From Pseudomonas putida (GTDB lineage: Bacteria > Pseudomonadota > Gammaproteobacteria > Pseudomonadales > Pseudomonadaceae): a stretch of 64,000 nucleotides of DNA. Below, one piece after another: positions 57,530-64,000 of this stretch; the stretch's first letter is position 1, and each line of letters starts with the position of its first letter. The position numbers and the translations under genes were made by a program. Where the stretch lies: positions 1,860,001 through 1,924,000 of the forward strand of contig NZ_CP011789.1 in the NCBI RefSeq assembly GCF_001636055.1. The letters run 5' to 3'. The notes beneath the pieces were generated by a model. That model made no database searches. It worked only from the letters and a program-made list of their open reading frames with translations, and was not told where the DNA came from.

Positions 57530-58782
57530 CGACGCAGCTCCATGTGTGGACGTTGCATAGGCAGCAGGCCTTGCGGACGCCAGATCATCATCAACACCAT
57601 CAGCGCACCGAACATCAGCATCCGGTATTCGCTGAACTCACGCATCAGCTCAGGCAGCAGGATCATCACGATGGCCGCGAGAATCACGCCCAACTGAGAG
57701 CCCATGCCGCCAAGCACGACGATGGCGAGGATGATCGCCGACTCGATGAAGGTGAACGACTCCGGCGTCACCAGGCCCTGGCGCGCGGCGAAGAAGCTGC
57801 CGGCGAAACCTGCGAAGCAGGCGCCCAGGGTGAAGGCCGAGAGCTTGATCACGGTAGGGTTCAGGCCCAGCGCGCGGCAGGCGATCTCGTCTTCGCGCAG
57901 CGCTTCCCAGGCACGCCCGATCGGCATGCGCAGCAGGCGGTTGATCACGAACAGCGCGAGCAATGCCAGCAGCAGGGCGACCAGGTAGAGGAAGATGACC
58001 TTGTTGATCGAGTTGTATTCCAGCCCAAAGAACTCATGGAAGGTCTGCATGCCCTCTGTCGCACGGCGTTCGAAGGTGAGCCCGAAGAACTCGGGTTTGG
58101 GGATGTTGCTGATGCCGTTGGGGCCGCCGGTCCAGTCGGTGAGGTTACGCAGGAACAGGCGAATGATTTCGCCGAAGCCGAGCGTGACGATCGCCAGGTA
58201 GTCGCCGCGCAGGCGCAGTACCGGGAAGCCGAGCAGGAAACCGAAGGTTGCGGCCATGAGGCCCGCGATCGGCAGGCAGACCCAGAAGCTCCAGCCCAGG
58301 TAGTGCGAGAGCATGGCGTAGCTGTAGGCACCGACGGCGTAGAAACCGACGTAACCCAGGTCGAGCAGGCCGGCCAGGCCGACCACGATGTTCAGGCCCA
58401 GGCCCAGCAACACGTAGATCAGGATCAGGGTGGCGATGTCGACCGCGCCGCGCGAGCCGAAGAACGGCCAGATCAGGGCGGCCACGATCAGGCCCAGGAT
58501 GATCCAGCGCTGGGTCTTGGGCAGGGTCAGGAAGTTGCTTACCGAAGGCGGGATCAGTTTGCGATCGGAACGCCCGCCCATCACTGAGCTCCACTGCTTG
58601 TCGAACAGCACACGCAGGAACATCAGTATCGAACACACGGCAATGATGCTGATGGTGAAGCTGCCCTGGCTGTGCACGATCAGGCTGATGCCATCGATGC
58701 TCAGCTTCAGGCCCAGCACCGGGAAGGCGACGGCCCAGACCAGCAAGGCGCTGAAGAACGCCTGTTTGAGATTTCTGTTCAT
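57526..58782 (-). CDS. braE: Branched-chain amino acid permease (LivM/BraE)
   Basis: A 418-residue membrane subunit. A cytoplasmic N-terminal extension with two extra helices (about 1-65) precedes the LivM core; the permease-ATPase coupling segment is [32 protein letters not shown]. It overlaps braD by four bases. It forms the channel with BraD. Confidence 0.95.
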   Translation of the reverse strand: MNRNLKQAFFSALLVWAVAFPVLGLKLSIDGISLIVHSQGSFTISIIAVCSILMFLRVLFDKQWSSVMGGRSDRKLIPPSVSNFLTLPKTQRWIILGLIVAALIWPFFGSRGAVDIATLILIYVLLGLGLNIVVGLAGLLDLGYVGFYAVGAYSYAMLSHYLGWSFWVCLPIAGLMAATFGFLLGFPVLRLRGDYLAIVTLGFGEIIRLFLRNLTDWTGGPNGISNIPKPEFFGLTFERRATEGMQTFHEFFGLEYNSINKVIFLYLVALLLALLALFVINRLLRMPIGRAWEALREDEIACRALGLNPTVIKLSAFTLGACFAGFAGSFFAARQGLVTPESFTFIESAIILAIVVLGGMGSQLGVILAAIVMILLPELMREFSEYRMLMFGALMVLMMIWRPQGLLPMQRPHMELRR

Positions 58783-59702
58783 ACTTTTTCAACCTCCGGA
58801 CGGCCCAGGATGCCGGTCGGCCGGAACAGCAAGACGAGAACCAACAAGCCAAACGCCACCACATCCTTGTACTGGTCGCCGAAGATGTCGGCGCCGAAGG
58901 CTTCGGCCACACCCAGCACCAGCCCGCCGAGCATGGCGCCCGGGATGCTGCCGATGCCGCCCAGAACCGCTGCGGTGAAGGCTTTAAGGCCTACCAGGAA
59001 GCCGGCGTTGGGGTTGATTACCCCGTACTGCATGCTCAGCAGCACGGCCGCCACGGCTGCCAGGGCGGCGCCGATGACGAAGGTCAGGGCAATGATGTTG
59101 TTGGTGTTGATGCCCAGCAGGTTGGCCATCTTGATGTCCTCGGCGCAGGCGCGGCAGGCGCGGCCCAGACGGGAACGGGAGATGAACAGGGTCAGGCAGG
59201 TCATGGCCACCAGCGTGACGACGAATACCAGGACCTGCATGTAGGACACCAGCACTTCCTCCGCACCGCCCGGGCCGAACGAGAAGGCGCCCGGAATCAG
59301 GTTGGGGATGGATTTGTCCTTGGAATCCTGCGACAGGAGCACAGTGTTCTGCAGGAAGATCGACATGCCGATGGCGGAAATCAGCGGGATCAGGCGGTTG
59401 CTGTTACGCAGCGGCCGGTAGGCGACCCGTTCGATGCTGTAGCCATAGGCACTGGTCACGCAGATGGTGGCGACGAAGGCCACGGTCATGAGGATCGGCA
59501 GCGAGTGGATACCCATCATGGCCAGGCCCGCGAGGGCGATGAAGGCCACATAGGATCCGATCATGTACACCTCGCCATGGGCGAAGTTGATCATCCCGAT
59601 GATGCCGTACACCATCGTGTAACCGATGGCGATCAAGGCATAGGTGCTGCCGATGGTCAATCCATTAACCAGTTGTTGGAAGAAATGGTAGATCTCAGGC
59701 AT
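58779..59702 (-). CDS. braD: Branched-chain amino acid permease (LivH/BraD)
   Basis: A 307-residue membrane subunit starting [15 protein letters not shown] at 59700-59702, with AGGAGC upstream. The helices include [23 protein letters not shown], and the coupling region is [23 protein letters not shown]. The longer open frame upstream crosses the braC-braD spacer and is rejected. It lies 226 bp after braC, past a hairpin that may cut transcription. Confidence 0.95.
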   Translation of the reverse strand: MPEIYHFFQQLVNGLTIGSTYALIAIGYTMVYGIIGMINFAHGEVYMIGSYVAFIALAGLAMMGIHSLPILMTVAFVATICVTSAYGYSIERVAYRPLRNSNRLIPLISAIGMSIFLQNTVLLSQDSKDKSIPNLIPGAFSFGPGGAEEVLVSYMQVLVFVVTLVAMTCLTLFISRSRLGRACRACAEDIKMANLLGINTNNIIALTFVIGAALAAVAAVLLSMQYGVINPNAGFLVGLKAFTAAVLGGIGSIPGAMLGGLVLGVAEAFGADIFGDQYKDVVAFGLLVLVLLFRPTGILGRPEVEKV

Positions 59703-59879
59703 TACAGCGCTCCTAAAAACCTGATTTGCATTTCGCTGGCGGGCGATGGGCCCGGCCCGTTTCGTGGTCTTCGCCAAGTCAGTGGGCACAGCCAGGAAAC
59801 CGCGGGTGACGGTTTTAAGATTTTCAGGTGAACCGGCTCCCGGATCGCGGGAATCAGGTCCATGAACCTCGTAAAACAA

Positions 59880-59903
59880 AGCCCACTGCTCGCACAGTGG
59901 GCT
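59880..59903 (-). terminator. Hairpin between braC and braD
   Basis: AGCCCACTG (59880-59888) / CAGTGGGCT (59895-59903) with a six-base loop, followed on the minus strand by TTGTTTTA. It lies 26 bases after the braC stop, inside the operon. Partial termination would give more binding protein than permease. Confidence 0.75.
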
Positions 59904-59928
59904 TCTCGGTCAGCTATTAGTCACGCAG

Positions 59929-61044
59929 TTACTGAGGGGAGACTTCGGTCTTCGGCTTGCCGAAGTGCCATTCGTAGACCACGAACTTGAAGTCTTTCAG
60001 GTCGCCTTTCTCGTCGTAGGACAGCTCGCCGGTCGGGGTCTTGAACTTGCCGGCGTGGATGGCGGCTGCCACCTTGTCGGTGTCTTCGGACTTGGCGGCT
60101 TCGATACCCTTGGCGATCAGCTCGACAGCGGAGTAGGCCGGGAACACGAACGGACCGCTAGGATCCTTGCCGTCAGCCTTGATGGCGTCGACGATGGCCT
60201 TGTTCTCAGGGTCAGCGTCGAACGACTTCGGCAGGGTGACCAGCAGGCCTTCCGAAGCGCCCTGGGCGATCTGCGAGATGGAGTCGTTGCCGACACCTTC
60301 CGGACCCATGAACCTGGCTTTCAGGCCCTTCTCTTGCGCCTGGCGCAGGATCAGGCCCAGCTCTGGGTGGTAGCCACCGTAGTAGACGAAGTCGACGTTG
60401 TTCTGCTTGAGCTTCTGGATGATCGAGGAGAAGTCCTTGTCACCGGCGTTCAGGCCTTCGAAGACGGCGACCTTGGTGCCTTTCTTCTCAAGGGTCTGCT
60501 TGACCGCGGTGGCGATGCCTTCACCGTACTGCTGCTTGTCGTGCAGGACGGCAACGACCTTGGGCTTGACGTGGTCGGCAATGTAGTTGCCGGCTGCCGG
60601 GCCCTGGGCGCTGTCCAGACCGATGGTGCGGAAGATCAGCTTGTAGCCACGGGCGGTGATTTCCGGGGAGGTGGCGGCGGGGGTGATCATGATCACGCCT
60701 TCGTCTTCGTAGATGTCGGACGCAGGCTGGGTGGAGCTGGAGCACAGGTGGCCGATGACGAACTTGACGCCGTCGTTGACCACTTTGTTGGCGACTGCAA
60801 CGGCCTGTTTCGGGTCGCACGCGTCGTCATATTCCTTGGCCTCAAGCATCTTGCCGTCGACGCCACCCTTGGCGTTGATGTCTTTGATGGCCTGTTTGGC
60901 GCCGATGAACTGCATGTCGCCGTACTGGGTTACCGGACCGGTCTTGGGACCGGCGATGCCGATCTTGATGGTATCGGCGGCAAACGAATGGCTGGCTACC
61001 CCGGCCAGGACCATTGCGGCGAACAGCTTGGAAATCTTGATCAT
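59929..61044 (-). CDS. braC: Branched-chain amino acid periplasmic binding protein
   Basis: A 371-residue binding protein with a signal peptide (MIKISKLFAAMVLAGVASHSFA). The type I periplasmic fold begins DTIKIGIAGPKTGPVTQYGDMQFIGAKQAI. The two cysteines in YDDACDPKQA and IGHLCSSST form the family disulfide. It delivers Leu, Ile, Val and possibly Ala or Thr to BraDE. A strong hairpin follows. Confidence 0.96.
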   Translation of the reverse strand: MIKISKLFAAMVLAGVASHSFAADTIKIGIAGPKTGPVTQYGDMQFIGAKQAIKDINAKGGVDGKMLEAKEYDDACDPKQAVAVANKVVNDGVKFVIGHLCSSSTQPASDIYEDEGVIMITPAATSPEITARGYKLIFRTIGLDSAQGPAAGNYIADHVKPKVVAVLHDKQQYGEGIATAVKQTLEKKGTKVAVFEGLNAGDKDFSSIIQKLKQNNVDFVYYGGYHPELGLILRQAQEKGLKARFMGPEGVGNDSISQIAQGASEGLLVTLPKSFDADPENKAIVDAIKADGKDPSGPFVFPAYSAVELIAKGIEAAKSEDTDKVAAAIHAGKFKTPTGELSYDEKGDLKDFKFVVYEWHFGKPKTEVSPQ

Positions 61045-61404
61045 AGTGCTCCACTCATTCTGTTGTAATTCTTATAGTCCTGGCGGCCAGGGCTACAGAC
61101 CGGGCGGGATTTGCGGCACGCTCGTGCCATGTCGCAAGCCCACCTTCCCCCGGAACATGTCCCGGAACTGTACCGGTACAGTGTAGAGCGCTGTCCGAGC
61201 GCTTGAAAAGCGGGCAAAAAGCGCCTGTTTCCCGGGGTGTCGCATGATCGACATAAAGATACAGAAAAGCGCCATCACTTTGCCTCTATCCCGGGCCCAA
61301 CCCCATACAACCGGGGCCCGTCGATCAAATTACGTATTTGAAACCGGGTTTTTCTGCAAAAATGCCGGCCTTTTCAAATGGCCATTCTGTCGGCAGGAAC
61401 CCCC
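61045..61404. promoter_or_regulatory. braC upstream region with two unexplained palindromes
   Basis: A 360-bp gap between braC (minus) and the DUF2288 gene (plus). ACTGTACCGGTACAGT (61167-61182) is a perfect 16-bp palindrome. TGTCGCATGATCGACA (61238-61253) has inverted TGTCG/CGACA arms six bases apart. Both could bind dimeric regulators of the transporter. The first has six bases between its CTGT and ACAG arms instead of the eight of a LexA box, so it is probably not LexA. No gene is visible here. Confidence 0.5.
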
Positions 61405-61710
61405 ATGACTGATCACACAAGCACCCTCTATGCCAAATTGCTTGGCGAGACCGCGATTATCGAGTGGAAAGCCTTGGAGCGTTTCTGGGCCAAGGGTGAC
61501 CTGATTTGGGTCGACCCCAGCCTTGACCTGATCGCCGTTGCCGAGGCGATGGCCGAGAATCGCAGCGAAATCTTCGCCAAGTGGCGCAATGATGGCGTTG
61601 TCGGACCGCTCACTGCAGAGCAGGCGCTAGACCTGCAAACCCGTGATCCTGAGATCTGGGCGGTGGTGGTTTCGCCGTTCATCGTGATCCAGGCGAAGAA
61701 AGCGGAATAA
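61405..61710 (+). CDS. DUF2288 family protein
   Basis: A 101-residue cytosolic protein beginning MTDHTSTLYAKLLGETAIIEWKALERFWAKGDLIWVDPSLDLIAVAEAM. The pattern of DUF2288 (helix, W/KGDLIxV segment, and a helical end DPEIWAVVVSPFIVIQ) is kept. An AGGAAC site precedes the ATG. The function is unknown. It lies between the bra operon and the tubulin-like gene, an arrangement I recall from P. aeruginosa as well. Confidence 0.78.
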   Translation: MTDHTSTLYAKLLGETAIIEWKALERFWAKGDLIWVDPSLDLIAVAEAMAENRSEIFAKWRNDGVVGPLTAEQALDLQTRDPEIWAVVVSPFIVIQAKKAE

Positions 61711-61848
61711 TCGCGGGCTTTTTTAGTGCGAAAAAGCAGTTGATCGCACCTTGTTGGTGCGTGTTGACGCTGACGTAAGGTGGAAGTAAGTAACAGGTCG
61801 CCGGGGCGTTCGCCAGTGCGGTAACAGTTTACGGGATGCGTAATATCT

Positions 61849-61937
61849 CTGTAGGAGCGGGCTTGCCCGCGAATGCGTCCGTACCGTCACTATCGCATTC
61901 GCGGGCAAGTCGCAGCGGCGAACCGCCACTCCTACAG
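61849..61937. repeat. REPIN (inverted REP doublet)
   Basis: CTGTAGGAG (61849-61857) pairs with CTCCTACAG (61929-61937). Inside, CTTGCCCGCGAATGCG (61862-61877) pairs perfectly with its complement at 61894-61909 around a 16-base loop. Each arm carries the GCGGGCTTGCCCGC-type head of Pseudomonas REP sequences. Such pairs are mobilised by RAYT transposases. It sits 17 bases past the stop of the tubulin-like gene. Confidence 0.9.
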
Positions 61938-61954
61938 GAGTCAGATGCCAGCCC

Positions 61955-64000
61955 TCAGTAATCCACCCGCCCGGTATGGCTGTTGAGCGAAATCACCCGG
62001 GTCTTGCCGATCCGATGCCTGAAGATCTCGCGCAGGTACTTCACCGCTTTCTTCACGCATTCGCGCGACAGGCGGATGTCGTTGATCGAGACGAAGCGGC
62101 TCTTGTCGTTGATCAGCTCGCGGTACTTCTTCTCGTACATCGGTTTGATCGCATACCAGTTGGTATCGAGGATTTTCGCCGGGTTCTCGAACTCGTTGAG
62201 CAGGTCATCGATACGGTCTTCGTCGAAATGCTCGCTGGTGATGAATTCCAGGATCGCGTTGTCCAGCGTGTCGTCGAAACGGTAGGGCGTGCGCGCGAAG
62301 CAGCGCTTGATGAAGGCCACGATCAGCGTCAGGAAGTCGTCCGACAGGCATGGGCTCTTGGCGATCAGGGTGGTCAGCGACAGGTTGGCCGAGGCGCCGA
62401 TCACCAACGCGTAGCGCTTGAGCGTGGTGTTGGGGAACAGGCTGTTGAGGTGGGTCTTGAGCCGGTTCAGGTCCATGTACGACAGCTTGTAGTCCTTGGG
62501 CAGCGACACGATCGATACCACCGACGAGCAGTTCTTGAAGAAATGCAGGTCGTGCAGTGCCGCCGCGTCGAAGCCCGAGGCCTGGTACTGCTCCAGTGCC
62601 GCGCGATAGCGGCGCGACTCGATGGGCAGCAGGCTGATGCCCTCGATGGCCTGGGTCTGTTTGTTGAAATGGGGAAGGTCGATGGAGCGCAAGAACAGGT
62701 CGTCGATGTCCAGGCGCGGCGATTCGCGTTCGAACACCTTGAACTTGTCCGAGCCCTGCGCGGGTGCCTCCGGCACAACCGATTCGGCATAGGCGATGGC
62801 TACCGGGCCCGCGAGGCTCATGAACAGGTCGTTGGCGTCCAGACGGATGGTTTCGCCAATGTCGATGCCGGCGCGGCGGAAGTAGTTCTGGTCGTAGTCG
62901 GTGGTCACGGCCTGAGCGGTGAGGATGTTGAAGATCTGCTGGGAGATGTACTGGTTGGCGTGCTTCTCCATGGCATTGACGTCGATGTTCTGGATCGTTC
63001 CGTCATCGCTCTCTTCGGCGTAGCGCATGATGTCGTTGGAGATCAGCATCATGGCGTTCCACGGGCGGATGCGCCCCATGACGCTGGCTTCGCTGCTGTC
63101 TTCGTTATCGAAGTTGTACGAGAAATCCCATTCTTCGGACAAGTACTTGCACAACAGGCGCCCGGCATTGATGTGCAAGGCCTCGGACATTTCACTGCGG
63201 TGGTCGGAGGCATTGGGCAGCACACAGATGCCGCTGGTGAAGATCGGCTCGAAAACGAAAGAATGCCCGCCCTTGCCGTCGTTCTCGTCAGCCGGCTTGG
63301 TGTCGAAGGTCTTGTTCATGTACGAGTACTGCTGGGCCAGGCCGAACTCCGATGCCATCCCTGAGCCGGTGCCACCGCCAGCGCTGAAGATGTAGAAGTA
63401 CAGGCGCGATTGGTTGGCCTTGATGCCGCAGGAATCGATCAGGTAGGAGTGGATCAGTTTCCAGTCGGCGCTCGAGAAGCGCTGGGTATCCTTGTTCAGG
63501 ATGATCTTGGCCAGGTACTGGCCGAGGATCGGCGCATTGCCGGCGCCGCCGGCGTGCACCTCGGACAGGTCCATGATCTTCATCTTGCTGTAGTCGCGCA
63601 GGAACCCGCCGCGCTCACCCTTGCGCGAGAAGCGGATGCGCCCGGCGATGTCCTTGTCCAGGTCGCCGAGCATCACCAGTGGCTCGACCAGAAATACCGG
63701 TTTGGCGCCCTTGTTCTGTACCAGGCGCAGGTTCTGTCGGATCCAGCGTGCAGGGCTGTAGCCGCCTTCGTTCCTGTTACGGTCTTCGTTGTTGAACTCG
63801 TTGAGGAAGAAGGTGCGCGCGTTGTACACCAGTTCCGCCACGTCCAGGGCAATGTTCGAACCACAGCGCCCCAGGCCGATCAGGCATACCGAGGGGAACT
63901 GCTGGTCCAGACGCAATTGGCTTTCGTCTTCCGCGTGCAGGCCCTGCGGGAATACCAGGTCACGCAGGCCGTCGAGGTTGTCGAGGATGCGCTGGATATC
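61955..64000 (-). CDS. Tubulin/FtsZ-like protein, N-terminus outside window
   Basis: The frame is open to the window edge; at least 681 residues are visible. The part upstream of the first possible start reads on without a stop (DIQRILDNLDGLRDLVFPQG), so the true start lies beyond 64000. CLIGLGRCGSNIALDVAE resembles the nucleotide-binding first loop of FtsZ, and FSAGGGTGSGMASEFGLA contains the tubulin signature GGGTGSG. Together these suggest a GTP-binding tubulin-superfamily protein (Tubulin_2 type), much larger than FtsZ. The C-terminal 250 residues have no known motif. It may polymerise; partners are unknown. Confidence 0.75.
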   Translation of the reverse strand, partial: DIQRILDNLDGLRDLVFPQGLHAEDESQLRLDQQFPSVCLIGLGRCGSNIALDVAELVYNARTFFLNEFNNEDRNRNEGGYSPARWIRQNLRLVQNKGAKPVFLVEPLVMLGDLDKDIAGRIRFSRKGERGGFLRDYSKMKIMDLSEVHAGGAGNAPILGQYLAKIILNKDTQRFSSADWKLIHSYLIDSCGIKANQSRLYFYIFSAGGGTGSGMASEFGLAQQYSYMNKTFDTKPADENDGKGGHSFVFEPIFTSGICVLPNASDHRSEMSEALHINAGRLLCKYLSEEWDFSYNFDNEDSSEASVMGRIRPWNAMMLISNDIMRYAEESDDGTIQNIDVNAMEKHANQYISQQIFNILTAQAVTTDYDQNYFRRAGIDIGETIRLDANDLFMSLAGPVAIAYAESVVPEAPAQGSDKFKVFERESPRLDIDDLFLRSIDLPHFNKQTQAIEGISLLPIESRRYRAALEQYQASGFDAAALHDLHFFKNCSSVVSIVSLPKDYKLSYMDLNRLKTHLNSLFPNTTLKRYALVIGASANLSLTTLIAKSPCLSDDFLTLIVAFIKRCFARTPYRFDDTLDNAILEFITSEHFDEDRIDDLLNEFENPAKILDTNWYAIKPMYEKKYRELINDKSRFVSINDIRLSRECVKKAVKYLREIFRHRIGKTRVISLNSHTGRVDY

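Noticed and set aside
61167..61182. LexA box upstream of braC
   Set aside because: CTGT and ACAG arms are separated by six bases, not the eight of a LexA site.

Overview
The window is chromosomal DNA of a Pseudomonas, most likely from the P. putida group. The evidence is the GC-rich coding sequence with G/C third positions, the gene orders glpFKRD, grxD-bfr-bfd-prx-rnt-pyrC-motY-argG, rnf-nth and braCDEFG, TGTCGC-type ArgR half-sites, and a Pseudomonas-type REP doublet. There is no phage, plasmid, insertion sequence, CRISPR, rRNA or tRNA signal. The content is mostly core genome with some less familiar genes.

Layout. 1-4028 (minus): glycerol regulon glpF-glpK-glpR-glpD, with GlpR-like sites at glpF and glpD. 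4174-15653: ybaK, an argF-ABC ATPase pair, a molybdopterin oxidoreductase, a redox/iron block (grxD, bfr, bfd with a Fur box, 2-Cys peroxiredoxin), rnt-pyrC, motY and argG; argF and argG both carry tandem ArgR half-sites. 15716-17359: a small membrane protein, an orphan BvgA-like response regulator and a 56-residue protein of the PA3496 type. 17464-21487 (minus): a compact rnfA-B-D-G-E-nth operon that has no rnfC and has lost most of the cysteines of the membrane [2Fe-2S] site. 21602-26460: metG, apbC, a cold-shock gene, dcd and a small Pro-rich protein.

26461-33561 (minus): the exonuclease-ligase-Lhr helicase-PdeM DNA repair cluster, with an AstE-like zinc hydrolase gene between ligase and helicase. 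33669-37874 (minus): a penicillin-acylase-family lipoprotein and a run of small proteins including two with SEC-C zinc motifs. 38035-40646 (plus): two tandem-duplicated OmpA/thrombospondin-3 lipoproteins, a DUF1145 protein and a collagen-like exported protein. 40716-48790: CopD-like protein, dinG, a GH50-agarase-like enzyme, a class-C-type serine hydrolase, an OmpA lipoprotein with a histone-H1-like tail, and pdxH. 49056-55928: a glycine-zipper lipoprotein, nhaA, an OprP/O-type porin, an exported ParB/sulfiredoxin-like protein, an FAD oxidoreductase and a lipoprotein.

56060-61044 (minus): branched-chain amino-acid transporter braC-D-E-F-G. 61405-64000: a DUF2288 protein, a REPIN, and the C-terminal part of a large tubulin/FtsZ-like protein that runs off the window.

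The two least explained items are the rnfC-less Rnf-like operon and the tubulin-like protein. All functional statements rest on motif recognition and gene context; no database search was run.
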